Assembly: GCA_947497315.1 (NCBI GenBank)
Contig: CANMFX010000001.1
Span: forward strand, 682,001-746,000
Reading direction: 5' to 3'
Length of the DNA stretch: 64,000 nucleotides
From: an uncultured Sphingomonadaceae bacterium
GTDB taxonomy: Bacteria > Pseudomonadota > Alphaproteobacteria > Sphingomonadales > Sphingomonadaceae
The position numbers and the translations under genes are program-made. The notes under the pieces are model-generated. The model saw only the letters and a list, made by a program, of their open reading frames with translations, had not been told where the DNA came from and did not search any database. This document shows, one piece after another, positions 53,434-62,265 of the stretch. Position 1 is the first letter of the stretch; the number at the start of each line of letters is the position of its first letter.

Positions 53434-53795
53434 TCGAATCGGAGCTGATTTGGCCTCATAATACAGCATGATTCGGTGTCATCTGTAACTAACTGAATAG
53501 TAACAAAAGTTACATAGTTTTACTTTGATCGACGTTCCGATGTCGTTGGTCGAAGCCTTTTGCCGTTCACCGATCAAAATGGCGGTTTATCGAACATCGG
53601 ATGCTCGTCGATACCGCTTCCCGTATCTAAGAATACGAGGCGGGAGCAAAGCATAAGTCAAAAGCTCTTCCCCGAGCTCGTCGAAACAACCCGCTTTCGC
53701 CTCATCAATCCCCACCCTGTGTCGGGCAGGGACAACAGGAGCAGGCCAGTCCCCTTTTTCCGGTTTGCCAGCTAATTTTTTTGAGGAGTAAAGAC
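53434..53795 (+). promoter_or_regulatory. Long upstream region of urcA
   Basis: No supported gene. It contains the dyad GTAAC-AAAA-GTTAC (53500-53513), the LytTR-type direct repeats at 53527-53556, a related inverted segment near 53588-53614 (ACATCGGATGCTCGTCGAT), and an imperfect hairpin with CGTAT/ATACG arms near 53630. A ribosome-binding site (GAGGAG, 53782-53787) precedes the urcA ATG. A 71-codon frame at 53560-53775 has no coding character. Confidence 0.5.
53527..53556. promoter_or_regulatory. LytTR-type direct repeats before urcA
   Basis: GATCGACGT (53527-53535) and GGTCGAAGC (53548-53556) start 21 bp apart, the 9-plus-12 spacing typical of LytTR targets. They share G-x-TCGA with the perfect GGTCGAAAC pair before the kinase gene (56310 and 56331) but read in the opposite sense relative to transcription. 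Confidence 0.5.
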
Positions 53796-54152
53796 ATGAA
53801 AAATTCCATCTTGAGCAAAAGCCTTTTTGCCGCCGCCGCGATTGCGGTAACCGCCACGGGTTTTTCCGCCAGTGCGAGTGCGCAGGGCCGCATCACAAAG
53901 TCTGTTGAAGTCAGCTATGCCGATCTGGATCTCACCAGCGCAGAAGGTCAGTCAACTTTGGATGGCCGGATCAAAGGTGCCGTGCGCCAGGTTTGCGGTA
54001 GCTATGATAGCAAAAGCCTGAGCGAAATGGCAGATCACGGTGATTGTGTTGAGGAAGCCAATCTGTCTGCCAAGCGCGCCAAGGTATCTCTGATCGCCAG
54101 GGCTGAAGCGGGAACCCTTGGCACCAGCACAGTGGTCATCGGTGGTAACTAA
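53796..54152 (+). CDS. UrcA family exported protein
   Basis: About 118 residues with a signal peptide (SLFAAAAIAVTATGFSASASA). The mature part has the UrcA pattern: SVEVSYADLDLTSAEGQSTLDGRIKGAVRQVCGSYDSKSLSEMADHGDCVEEANLSAKRAKV, with two conserved cysteines that could form a disulfide. The family is common in Sphingomonadales and Caulobacterales and has no assigned role. ATG 53796 is chosen for its GAGGAG site. A strong terminator follows, and a LytTR-type two-component pair lies on the other strand just beyond. Confidence 0.85.
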   Translation: MKNSILSKSLFAAAAIAVTATGFSASASAQGRITKSVEVSYADLDLTSAEGQSTLDGRIKGAVRQVCGSYDSKSLSEMADHGDCVEEANLSAKRAKVSLIARAEAGTLGTSTVVIGGN

Positions 54153-54214
54153 TAGCATTCCAAGAGCCGCGAATCCCAATTAAGCGGCCCCAATTTTGGC
54201 CAAACCAACTATGG

Positions 54215-54247
54215 ACCCCGGTGCCCTTACACCGGGGTTTATTTTTG
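54215..54247 (+). terminator. Rho-independent terminator after urcA
   Basis: ACCCCGGTG (54215-54223) pairs perfectly with CACCGGGGT (54230-54238) around a 6-base loop and is followed by TTATTTTT. It lies 63 bp after the urcA stop. Confidence 0.85.
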
Positions 54248-54307
54248 GGTTCTGCACATTGTGAGGGTGATGCCAGTCAATATGGCGATTGTGCATCAGA
54301 AACTGGC

Positions 54308-55099
54308 TTATCGTCCTGCCAGCTTCTTAGCTTCTGCCAAATGGGTGCGACCGATGCGAATTTCGGTCCCGCATTTCAGGCATGCGATCCAGATGCCGCC
54401 GCCATCGTGACGCAGGCCGGCAATCCAGTCCCGGCGGACCAGATGGGATCGGTGCAGACGAATGAAATGTTCGGGATTAAGCCGCTCCTCCAGCCCGGTG
54501 ATTGTTTGATGAAGCAAATAGCTGGTCCCGCCTTGCTCCCTTCCTTTTTCACCTGCTGTTTCTCTGGAGACATGCAAGCGCATATAGTCGCGTTCCGCCT
54601 CTATCCGGTTGATTTCCGAGGCTGTGATCCGGCGCAGCTCTGATTTATAGGGTACCCAGAATTCTTCCGCCCAGGGAGAATCCTCGGTCGCCGTTGATGT
54701 TTGCTCAATCTTTCGCTCCAGCACCCGGGCTATGGCAATTGACAGTCGCTCGGTTTCAACGGGTTTGAGCACATAATCGATCGCCGCCACGCCAAAGGCT
54801 TCCACTGCAAATTTATCAAAGGCGGTCACAAAAATAATTGCCGGCTTTTTTTGAAGGCCGGAGAGGTTTTGCGCGACCTCCAGCCCGGTCATGCCAGGCA
54901 TCGCGATGTCAAGCAGCAACAGGTCCGGTTCCAGCTGTTCAGTCAACCGGATTGCAGCTTCGCCATCACTGGCGGTGCCGACCAAGTTGATATGCTCTTG
55001 CCGCGCGCACAAGAGTTGCAAGCGTTCAATCGCTAGCGGTTCGTCATCAACGATCAGTGTATTAAGCTGTGATGGTGTCAGAGTGTCATCGTCTGCCAT
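54308..55099 (-). CDS. LytTR-family response regulator
   Basis: Protein of 263 residues. The receiver domain has TLIVDDEPLAIERL, phosphoacceptor D64 in LLLLDIAMPG, a Thr in FVTAFDKFA and Lys in YVLKPVE. A LytTR DNA-binding domain follows (INRIEAERDYMRLHV, LLHQTITGLEERLNPEHFIRLHRSHLVRRDWIAGL). It starts 2 bp after the kinase stop, so the two form one operon. LytTR proteins bind paired 9-bp direct repeats; such pairs are found before the kinase gene, urcA and perhaps the DUF885 gene. Confidence 0.92.
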   Translation of the reverse strand: MADDDTLTPSQLNTLIVDDEPLAIERLQLLCARQEHINLVGTASDGEAAIRLTEQLEPDLLLLDIAMPGMTGLEVAQNLSGLQKKPAIIFVTAFDKFAVEAFGVAAIDYVLKPVETERLSIAIARVLERKIEQTSTATEDSPWAEEFWVPYKSELRRITASEINRIEAERDYMRLHVSRETAGEKGREQGGTSYLLHQTITGLEERLNPEHFIRLHRSHLVRRDWIAGLRHDGGGIWIACLKCGTEIRIGRTHLAEAKKLAGR

Positions 55100-55101
55100 A
55101 A

Positions 55102-56235
55102 TCAGATATCCGCTAAGAGAGGCATGGTTAGTTCGGCAACAAAGCCGCCTGTTTCAGGAGAATGGGTTTTCAGCTTGGCCTGAGAACCAAATCTGGTCTC
55201 CAGCCGGTCACGAACATTGGCAAGCCCGATGCCGCTATTCTGGTCACTGGATTTGGCTTGTGTGGCTGGCCGTGCTTCGCCATCATCAGCTACTGTGAGT
55301 TTCAGGAAATCACCTTCTTCCATCGCACTGATAGTGATTGTCACCGGGCGTTTGGAATGCGCGACCCCGTGTTTGATCGCGTTTTCGACAAGCGGTTGCA
55401 GGATCAGCCCCGGCACCAGCACATCCATCAGCGCATCGGGAATATGGGTTTCTGTTTTGAGCCGTTTGGGAAAACGCACTGCCTCAATATCAAGGTAAAG
55501 ATTTTGCAGATGCACTTCTTCGGACAGCGCAACATCCTCCAGCGGATCGCCAGACAGGCTGGTGCGATAGAATTTCGACAGGTTGAGGATCATCTTTTCC
55601 GCTTCCTCAGGCTGGCTGCGCATGACCAGAGTGCTCAGACTGTTGAGTGTATTGAAAAGGAAATGCGGGTTCACCTGATAGCGCAAACTGCGCAGCTCCG
55701 CATCCTGCGCCGCCTGGGCGAAACGTGCGGCCTTGCGTTCGACGGTGCGCACTGCGCTCGCATAGCTGAGTGTCAGGTATAGCGAGGCCCAACTGATGAT
55801 GAAGAAAAACCGCGAGACACTGTCTTCGACAATGGCCTGCAGGGCATAGTTTTCTTTCTCCATATATTCGCGCATCTTTTCCAAATGCGCTTCGTCAAAC
55901 AGGCTTTGGGGATCGTAAACGTTGAACATGTAATAGTTGAAGGCACCAATCGCGATGGCGCAGGGAATCGCGCCTGCAAAAGCGGTAATGATCCGGGTGG
56001 ACAGGGCCTTGTCTTCAAATAGCAGCAGCAGCCGGTACAGCAGATAGGTTATGGCGATTCCCAACACTGTCACAACCACACGGCGCAACGCCAGTTCGTC
56101 CTGCGCTGGCCAGTCGCTGACCGCAGCTCGAATGGTAATAATAATCACATAAAATAGCCAAAAGCCGAGGATCGACAGGATGGCGACCTGTTGCCCGACC
56201 GATGTTTTGTGATGTCCGATGTCGAATTTTCTCAT
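55102..56235 (-). CDS. LytS/YehU-type sensor histidine kinase
   Basis: Membrane histidine kinase of 377 residues. Four helices (about 17-36, 54-73, 82-102, 142-161) precede a short coiled segment and the His_kinase (PF06580) domain: the phosphorylated H191 in YQVNPHFLFNTLNSLS, N-box LQPLVENAIKHGVAHS and GSGIGLANVRDRL-like SGIGLANVRDRL. The extracytoplasmic loops are short, so it may sense a membrane or lipid signal. It is cotranscribed with the LytTR regulator. Confidence 0.92.
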   Translation of the reverse strand: MRKFDIGHHKTSVGQQVAILSILGFWLFYVIIITIRAAVSDWPAQDELALRRVVVTVLGIAITYLLYRLLLLFEDKALSTRIITAFAGAIPCAIAIGAFNYYMFNVYDPQSLFDEAHLEKMREYMEKENYALQAIVEDSVSRFFFIISWASLYLTLSYASAVRTVERKAARFAQAAQDAELRSLRYQVNPHFLFNTLNSLSTLVMRSQPEEAEKMILNLSKFYRTSLSGDPLEDVALSEEVHLQNLYLDIEAVRFPKRLKTETHIPDALMDVLVPGLILQPLVENAIKHGVAHSKRPVTITISAMEEGDFLKLTVADDGEARPATQAKSSDQNSGIGLANVRDRLETRFGSQAKLKTHSPETGGFVAELTMPLLADI

Positions 56236-56300
56236 TGAGCGCCCATTTTTGTTATTGCCTTACAGCTTAGGACGAAATGGTATCAATTGTCTCTATCGCA

Positions 56301-56339
56301 ATTGTACCCGGTCGAAACATAGTTGCGGTTGGTCGAAAC
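56301..56339 (-). promoter_or_regulatory. LytTR-type direct repeats and -10 box before the kinase gene
   Basis: GGTCGAAAC occurs at 56310-56318 and again at 56331-56339, start-to-start 21 bp, an exact 9-bp repeat with a 12-bp spacer. On the minus strand the repeat reads GTTTCGACC, and TACAAT (56306-56301) lies 3 bp past the nearer copy, a good -10. The repeats thus cover the -35 region of the kinase-regulator operon, as expected for autoregulation. Confidence 0.65.
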
Positions 56340-56502
56340 CTTTGTTCGTGACCCGCCAAATTACGCCGATATTTTAACATCATAAGCGGCTTTGCGTCGT
56401 GATCTTTGAATGAATCTGGCTGCGTTTAACCAAATGCTAACCATGTTTTGGTCCAATGGCTCTCGTGGATGAAGGACCGCGTGTTGCAGAGTAGGAGTTA
56501 CG

Positions 56503-57054
56503 ATGGCCAAAGATATGCAAGTGATACCCGGGGCGATGACGCTAGCGGAAATGAAAGAATTTGCGGGCTTTGGTTCGGCCACCCAGCGTTACATCCGCCG
56601 CTCCCTTGATATTGGTCTTGATCGGGCCGATGCCGTGCAAACCTGGTCTCGCGATGCGGTTGAAGAAGCCGGTATCAAAGTACAGATGAAACTCTACCAG
56701 CGGCTCGCCGATATCCGCAAAGCCATTCCCCAAGATTGTGCCATTGACGGCATTGAAAAATTCATGCCTGCCCTGATTGCGCTTTCCGCCTATGATCTGG
56801 GGCAGGGGCGGATAAACAGCTTTCCCGCCTACCGTTTTCTTTACGAACGCCTGCTTGGCCCCGATGCACGGCCTTGGCTCCCTGGCAGTTTTTGTGCCGC
56901 GGCGTCCCTGCCGCATTTGCACCCGAAGACACGAAAGGGCTTGCTGCAGTCGATTAGCGAAGCGGCAGCAACTGCCCCCGGCTGGTCAACTCGCGAGCCC
57001 AGCTTTTTCCCCGAATGGGTCGAGAAAGTGGATATCAACAAGGCAGCGCACTAA
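56503..57054 (+). CDS. Hypothetical cytosolic protein of 183 residues
   Basis: Soluble protein beginning MAKDMQVIPGAMTLAEMKEF, with RRSLDIGLDRADAVQTWSRDAVEEAG, a helical middle (YQRLADIRKAIPQDCAIDGIEKFMPALIALSAYDLG) and PHLHPKTRKGLLQSISEA. No signal peptide, membrane segment or metal motif. TAGGAG precedes the ATG. The 267-bp region upstream also holds the kinase promoter. I do not recognise a family. Confidence 0.55.
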   Translation: MAKDMQVIPGAMTLAEMKEFAGFGSATQRYIRRSLDIGLDRADAVQTWSRDAVEEAGIKVQMKLYQRLADIRKAIPQDCAIDGIEKFMPALIALSAYDLGQGRINSFPAYRFLYERLLGPDARPWLPGSFCAAASLPHLHPKTRKGLLQSISEAAATAPGWSTREPSFFPEWVEKVDINKAAH

Positions 57055-57220
57055 GCGGTTTCCGTCCTCCCCTCTCTGGGCGCGATATTAATTGAGAATC
57101 AGTGACACAGGTCGTCTGATCACATGATCCTTGCGCCAAATAACCCTTGCTCTGGTTGGGCTACTCCATAACAGTGGAACAGCGGCCTGCCATCAACCTC
57201 GCTGAGGAGAGCAAAAGGAT

Positions 57221-58189
57221 ATGTATCGTTTTTTGACATTCATGGCGGCTTGCCTGTTTCTGGGCTTGCCCGGACCGGCGCTGGCCAGCGATGCGATTTT
57301 CCCCGTAGGCGGCACCGTAGGCCTTGCACCACCGGGTGCCATGACAAGGGCAGATAGTTTTGCCGGTTTTCAGGATAGCGCAGAAAGTGCATCGATATTG
57401 ATCGTCGAATTTCCAGCGGAAGCCTATGCTGAACTGGCATCTATGTTCGGTTCCGAGAAACTCGCTGCGTTGGTGACGATCGACGCACCTGTAGAATCGT
57501 TGAAACTTGCGGGTGACATTGATGCGTTGCTGGCAGCAGGTTCGCAGACACAGCAGGGCATTGAATACCGCAAATGGGTGATGATTGCAGGCAGTGCCGA
57601 AACCACGGCCATGGTGACCGTGCAGATACCATCGACCAGCACGGCTTATCCTGACGCGCAAGTCCTGGAGGCTCTGCAATCCGTACGTTTCCAGCCGCGA
57701 GGGTCGCTGGAAGACGAAATAGCGGGGTTGCCATTCACGCTGGTGGAACGGGCTGATTTCCGGGCTATACGCACTTTGGCCGGCAGCGGTTTGATTATGA
57801 CCGATGGTCCCAAAGACGTGGTGGCCGACGCATCTCAACCGCTGGTGATCGTTGCTTCCAGCCTGGGCTCCAATCCGGTGATTGGCACGCTGGATGAGGA
57901 TCAGCGCATGCAATTGGCCCTTAACGCCATGCAAGGCCTGAATTTCAAGGATTTCCAAGCCGACGCCACTGATATTGAAGAGGATGGCGATGTGGTTATC
58001 ACAGGAAGCGGCACGAACCCGGACGGCCAGAAAATGATGCTCCGCCAAATCATGCGTTTCGCAAACAGCGGCCATGTCCGCACAGTTTGTATTTTCACGG
58101 CCGAGCAAGATGTGTCCGGACGCTGTGACGAGGTCGGGCAGGCGGTAGTCTTAAAGGGTGATAGCGAAAGCGCAACGCCGGAAGAATAG
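57221..58189 (+). CDS. Exported protein of unknown function
   Basis: Protein of 322 residues with a signal peptide (MYRFLTFMAACLFLGLPGPALA). The mature part starts SDAIFPVGGTVGLAPPGAMTRADSFAGFQDSAESASILIVEFPAEAYAEL and has a two-part alpha/beta look with a repeat-like second section (AGLPFTLVERADFRAIRTLAGSGLIMTDGP). GAGGAG lies 10 bp before the ATG. Similar proteins seem common in sphingomonads, but I cannot name a function. It ends 43 bp before the convergent PF10118 gene. Confidence 0.6.
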   Translation: MYRFLTFMAACLFLGLPGPALASDAIFPVGGTVGLAPPGAMTRADSFAGFQDSAESASILIVEFPAEAYAELASMFGSEKLAALVTIDAPVESLKLAGDIDALLAAGSQTQQGIEYRKWVMIAGSAETTAMVTVQIPSTSTAYPDAQVLEALQSVRFQPRGSLEDEIAGLPFTLVERADFRAIRTLAGSGLIMTDGPKDVVADASQPLVIVASSLGSNPVIGTLDEDQRMQLALNAMQGLNFKDFQADATDIEEDGDVVITGSGTNPDGQKMMLRQIMRFANSGHVRTVCIFTAEQDVSGRCDEVGQAVVLKGDSESATPEE

Positions 58190-58232
58190 CGTACTTAGGC
58201 TGATAGCAAGTTTAAGGCCTGTGGGCGGCGTA

Positions 58233-59132
58233 TCAGGCGGCCTGGATGCTGTCGGGTAGCGCCGCTTCGAACTCGCTTTCTGCAAGATCGATCAGATGCC
58301 GGTCATCCTCGTTCCACGGGTGGAAGCCGGGCAGGAAGAATTTGACCCACGGTATAATGATTTTACGCGCCACACCCGGTTTTGCGAGCAGGAAGCCGAA
58401 AAGCTTCATCTTGGTGCGAAAGCCTGTAAATCCGTCTTGTGCCAGCAGGTCGAGCGTGTCGGTATAGCGGTTGGTCCAGAAATTTCGGGTGATGACGAGC
58501 ATCAGCAGCGATTTGACTTTCCACCGCTGCCAGCGGGACCAGTCACGGGTCGCATAGAGCCAGGTATCATAGGCAACACCCTTATGCTCAATCTCTTCGA
58601 GTGCATGCCAGCGCCACAGGTCGGCCGTTTCCTTGTCGGCATTGGCGAAATGCTGCGGATTGGCGATAAATTGCTGCGCCATGATCGCGGTAAAATGTTC
58701 GAGGATCATCGTCGCGCCAAGATTAGCAACGGCAGGGCGGTCTTTGGTCATTTCGAGCGACTCGATGACGCGTCTTTCGATTTTGCTGGTATCATAACCG
58801 GCTTCTTCCACGCGGCGGTTAAGCGCAACATGCTCACGGGTGTGGATGATCTCCTGTTTGACGAAGGCGCGGATTTCTTTTTGCAGTTTTTCCGGTGTAA
58901 CGTCGCGAAACGCCTTTACGCTTTCGATAAAAAACGCCTCGCCGCGCGGAAAAGTAAGGGAAAGCGCGTTATAAAAAGCTGTCGCAACGGGATCATTGTT
59001 CAGCCACCAGCGGCCGGGTTTATGCGCGGCATCGCGACCAAAGCGGCGATCGCGCGGCGTGATCTGATGATCTTTCGGCGTTGGCGTATCAATCGTTTCC
59101 GGCCCGGCTTGCAAGTTGCTATGCATATTCAT
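58233..59132 (-). CDS. PF10118-type putative metal-dependent hydrolase
   Basis: Protein of 299 residues with the family pattern: ITPRDRRFGRDAAHKPGRWWLNNDPVATAFYNALSLTFPRGEAFFIESVKAFRD, FVKQEIIHTREHVALNR, ILEHFTAIMAQQF and WHALEEIEHKGVAYD. The repeated E-x-x-H pairs suggest a ferritin-like di-metal helical bundle. Despite the family name, hydrolase activity is not established, and a di-iron oxygenase or desaturase-like role is as plausible. It diverges from a TetR gene that probably controls it. Confidence 0.8.
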   Translation of the reverse strand: MNMHSNLQAGPETIDTPTPKDHQITPRDRRFGRDAAHKPGRWWLNNDPVATAFYNALSLTFPRGEAFFIESVKAFRDVTPEKLQKEIRAFVKQEIIHTREHVALNRRVEEAGYDTSKIERRVIESLEMTKDRPAVANLGATMILEHFTAIMAQQFIANPQHFANADKETADLWRWHALEEIEHKGVAYDTWLYATRDWSRWQRWKVKSLLMLVITRNFWTNRYTDTLDLLAQDGFTGFRTKMKLFGFLLAKPGVARKIIIPWVKFFLPGFHPWNEDDRHLIDLAESEFEAALPDSIQAA

Positions 59133-59150
59133 AAGGGGTTCGCTTTTTCA

Positions 59151-59175
59151 CAAAATGGGGGTAGTCTACATTTTG
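59151..59175. promoter_or_regulatory. Inverted repeat between the PF10118 and TetR genes
   Basis: CAAAATG (59151-59157) and CATTTTG (59169-59175) are perfect arms 11 bp apart; GTAG-T-CTAC (59161-59169) lies within. The 65-bp divergent intergenic space leaves this as the obvious TetR target for both genes. Confidence 0.6.
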
Positions 59176-59197
59176 GATATTAGGGTTACTTACATAG

Positions 59198-59794
59198 ATG
59201 TCAATAGCTAAACGACGCCTCTCGCCGGAAGAAAGCCGCAGCATGGCGCTGGCGGCTGCCCGCGATTTATTAATCGAAGCAGGTCCGCAAGCGGTCACGC
59301 TCAAAGCCGTCGCTTCACGGATCGGGCGGACACATGCCAATCTGCTGCACCATTTCGGCTCCGCATCGGGACTGCAAAAATCGCTCGCGCAATATCTTAC
59401 CGACCAGGTTTGCGGTTCTATTGCCGAGGCGGTGCTGAAATCGCGTACCGGGGAGGGTTCGGTACGCGACATTGTCGATCTGACCTTTGATGCTTTTGAC
59501 AAGCAGGGGGCCGGCGCCTTGTCTTCATGGATGTTGCTGACCGGCAATGAAGATGCACTCGACCCGATTGTCGATGCGATTCATGCGCTGGTCGACGAAG
59601 TTGGTGAAGGCGGCCATGAAGATCGCGAGATGCATGAGGATACGCTGACGCTGGTGCTGATGGCCCTGGGTGACGCGCTGATCGGGGAGCGACTGGCTGA
59701 CTCGCTGGGTCTGACACGCCATAGCGCGCGTGATCTGGCGGAACGGCATCTGGAAAGTGCGCTGGATCGCTGGAAATGCGAGCATGAGAATTAG
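59198..59794 (+). CDS. TetR-family transcriptional regulator
   Basis: Protein of 198 residues with an N-terminal TetR DNA-binding domain (RSMALAAARDLLIEAGPQAVTLKAVASRIGRTHANLLHHFGSASGLQKSLAQYL) and a helical C-terminal domain. There is no good ribosome-binding site before the ATG, so the message may have a very short leader. It diverges from the PF10118 gene and is likely its repressor. Confidence 0.87.
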   Translation: MSIAKRRLSPEESRSMALAAARDLLIEAGPQAVTLKAVASRIGRTHANLLHHFGSASGLQKSLAQYLTDQVCGSIAEAVLKSRTGEGSVRDIVDLTFDAFDKQGAGALSSWMLLTGNEDALDPIVDAIHALVDEVGEGGHEDREMHEDTLTLVLMALGDALIGERLADSLGLTRHSARDLAERHLESALDRWKCEHEN

Positions 59795-59922
59795 ACCGCC
59801 AATATTTTGACGGCCAATTCCTCTGAAATGGACCAAATTACCAACTATTTTACGCAGCTTTACATATAGTGTTTCCATAGCGCCTATCGACGACGCCGAG
59901 TTTGTAACAGCGGGGAAATGCT

Positions 59923-61050
59923 ATGGAATATCGTCCCGAGATCCCGGGATCACAGCGGACATTGCACCCTGATGATCCGGCCCTTCATCTTGTGGGGGAC
60001 AGCGCAGCGATTGAAGAGGTACGCAGCCTGATCCGCTATGCGGCGGCGACCACAATACCTGTGATGATCACCGGGCCTTCTGGTTGCGGCAAGGAGGTGG
60101 TTGCAAAATCATTGCATCGCTGCTCCGAGCGGGCGGGCGAGAAATTTGTCGGGGTGAATTGTGGGGCTATACCCAGAGATCTGCTGGAATCCGAACTGTT
60201 CGGGCATGAAAAAGGCAGTTTTACCGGCGCGATAGCGCAGCGCATCGGACAGTTTGAAGATGCCAGCAAGGGGACGTTATTTCTCGACGAAATAGGCGAT
60301 ATGCCTTTTGATATGCAGGTCAAATTGCTTCGCGTGCTGGAGGAAAAACAGATCGAGCGAGTCGGCAGCACAGGAGCCATCCCGATTGATACGCGGATCA
60401 TTTCGGCCACCCATCAGAATCTGGATCAAGCCATTACCGAAAAGCGCTTTCGCGAGGATCTTTTTTACCGGCTTTCGGTCTTTCCCATCGACATCCCACC
60501 GCTAAAGGAACGCCGGGATGATATTGCGCCGCTGATCCACCACTTCATTCAGCAGATTGGCGGCGAAGCCATATATTTTACCGCCGAGGCTATGGAAATA
60601 TTGGAAAATTATGCCTGGCCCGGTAATGCCCGTGAACTGCGCAATATTATCGAACGGGCGGTCCTTTTATTCCCCGGCATGATGATATCTGCAAGCCAGG
60701 TATCCACGCTGTTTCGCCGCCGGGCGTCCAATGCGCCCACCTATCAGGCAGATTCCCTGCCATCCCGTTTTCCCGGTGCACCGGAAGCGCGTCCATTCAT
60801 GGATCAGTCGGATCGCCGCGGGACGCTGGGCGGCGGCTTTGACCTTAAAAAACATCTCATGCAGGAGGAGCGCAAATATCTGCTTTCCGCGCTGAGAATG
60901 GCGGAGGGCGTGGTCGCGGAAGCGGCGCATCTGGTCAGTCTGCGCCGAACAACCTTTGTTGAAAAAATGCGGCGTCACAAGATCGAACGCAAGATGGCGC
61001 TGGGCGACCCGCGTTCGGGACTCGTCGCTGGATCAATCCGTAGCGAATAG
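59923..61050 (+). CDS. Sigma-54-dependent activator lacking a sensory domain
   Basis: AAA+ enhancer-binding protein of 375 residues. Walker A is GPSGCGKE (51-58), the sigma-54 contact loop is GSFTGA (98-103) in place of GAFTGA, Walker B is LFLDEIGD (119-126), and the arginine-finger region [26 protein letters not shown] follows. After a linker a Fis-type helix-turn-helix lies at about 320-350 ([35 protein letters not shown]). The protein begins only about 22 residues before the AAA+ domain, so no receiver or GAF domain is present, as in PspF. The regulated genes are not apparent here. Confidence 0.88.
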   Translation: MEYRPEIPGSQRTLHPDDPALHLVGDSAAIEEVRSLIRYAAATTIPVMITGPSGCGKEVVAKSLHRCSERAGEKFVGVNCGAIPRDLLESELFGHEKGSFTGAIAQRIGQFEDASKGTLFLDEIGDMPFDMQVKLLRVLEEKQIERVGSTGAIPIDTRIISATHQNLDQAITEKRFREDLFYRLSVFPIDIPPLKERRDDIAPLIHHFIQQIGGEAIYFTAEAMEILENYAWPGNARELRNIIERAVLLFPGMMISASQVSTLFRRRASNAPTYQADSLPSRFPGAPEARPFMDQSDRRGTLGGGFDLKKHLMQEERKYLLSALRMAEGVVAEAAHLVSLRRTTFVEKMRRHKIERKMALGDPRSGLVAGSIRSE

Positions 61051-61461
61051 CTGATCATCGTCGGCAAAGGCCTTGAACTCAAGGGCATTGCCGCTGGGGT
61101 CGCGGAAAAACATCGTAGCCTGTTCCCCGGTCTCACCGCGGAAGCGGACGGTCGGTGGGATCACGAATTCTGTTTCGTGCTGTTTCAATCGCTCTGCCAG
61201 TGCTTCCCATTGGGGCATCGTCAGAACCACACCAAAATGAGGCACAGGTACATTTTCGCGGTCCACCGGCTTGGTAACGGCGCTTGGCTTGGCGTCGGTA
61301 TCAAGATGGGTGACTATCTGATGACCGTAGAGGTTGAAATCAATCCAGTGATCGTTGCTTCTACCTTCTTCGCAGCTCAGCAAATCGCCATAGAAATGAC
61401 GGGCGGCTGCCAGATCATTGACTGGGAAGGCGAGGTGAAAGGGGCGGTGTTCAATGTTCAA
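61033..61461 (-). CDS. Glyoxalase/bleomycin-resistance (VOC) family protein
   Basis: About 142 residues, a VOC-fold protein: [65 protein letters not shown] and [17 protein letters not shown], with His and Glu metal positions. I choose a TTG start at 61461 because AGGAG lies 7 bp upstream and the next residues match the domain start; a frame to 61509 adds unrelated residues. The start overlaps the stop of the gene upstream by 11 bp, and its stop overlaps the convergent activator gene. Confidence 0.78.
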   Translation of the reverse strand: MNIEHRPFHLAFPVNDLAAARHFYGDLLSCEEGRSNDHWIDFNLYGHQIVTHLDTDAKPSAVTKPVDRENVPVPHFGVVLTMPQWEALAERLKQHETEFVIPPTVRFRGETGEQATMFFRDPSGNALEFKAFADDDQLFATD

Positions 61462-62134
61462 AATTCTGCTCCTTTTTCTTGGGCGCGGCGAGCGCGAAGC
61501 AATGATCAATATCCAGCTCTGACTGATTTTTCTGTCGGATGCTCATTTCCTCGCGAATCTGGGTGAGAATCACATCGCTTTCATTACCACTTTTGCCCTC
61601 CCCCCGCATCGTTTCACGCGCCCGGTTGTCGAGAACAAAGGCCAAAGTCTTCAAATCTTGCGCCATTTTGGACAGTTTTTCCCGCCGATAGACCTCTTCA
61701 TAAGCAAGCTGCATCATCGCCGCGCACTGATTCAGGGTTGGTTTGGGTTTGGCGGGAAGCTCTGTATCCAGCAGCGGCAGACATTTCCCCATCTCTTCGG
61801 CAACCACGTCCTGCGGCTCGCCGACATTCTTGACCTTCGCCTGTTGATCGGCAACCGCCGCCAAAATGGCATCGCGCACCTGCTCCCGGGACTGACCGGT
61901 TTCGAGCATGACTCTTTCACCGACCTGCCCGGCATAGACCCGGCCCCGTTCGGTGAGCAGAGGATAGGAAAGGGCGCTTTCAATTCCGCGTTCCTGTTCC
62001 GATGCGACGATCGCAAAAGCGGCAACGCAGGACAGGTCACGCTTGTGAACTTCGGTCAGCGGTGTTGCCTGGGGCCTCGTATCGGCTGGCATGGGTTGAG
62101 CAAGCGCCATCAATATCAACATTATTTTTTCCAT
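61451..62134 (-). CDS. Hypothetical exported protein
   Basis: About 227 residues from the ATG at 62134, preceded by AGGAG; a frame open to 62404 runs against lnt and has no sign of being coding. The N-terminus ([17 protein letters not shown]) is a plausible short signal peptide. The mature part is helical and charged, with four cysteines (LSCVAAF, GKCLPLL, LNQCAAM, DHCFALA) that could form disulfides. Family not recognised. Confidence 0.6.
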   Translation of the reverse strand: MEKIMLILMALAQPMPADTRPQATPLTEVHKRDLSCVAAFAIVASEQERGIESALSYPLLTERGRVYAGQVGERVMLETGQSREQVRDAILAAVADQQAKVKNVGEPQDVVAEEMGKCLPLLDTELPAKPKPTLNQCAAMMQLAYEEVYRREKLSKMAQDLKTLAFVLDNRARETMRGEGKSGNESDVILTQIREEMSIRQKNQSELDIDHCFALAAPKKKEQNFEH

Positions 62135-62265
62135 GACACTCCTATAGCGGCGCACGGGCGCTGCCAGCAAACTGCAAATTGCGAGATAGTCTTTTCCTGC
62201 AGTTCTGCCGAAATGATATTCCAGAATGGCGTTGTATAAACATGTTAATACAAGCGGCATCCAAA

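Noticed and set aside
53560-53775. 71-codon frame upstream of urcA
   Set aside because: No family, no ribosome-binding site, and it overlaps the regulatory repeats and the leader of urcA.
58296-59183. 295-codon plus-strand frame opposite the PF10118 gene
   Set aside because: Entirely antisense to a gene with clear family motifs and itself without recognisable features.
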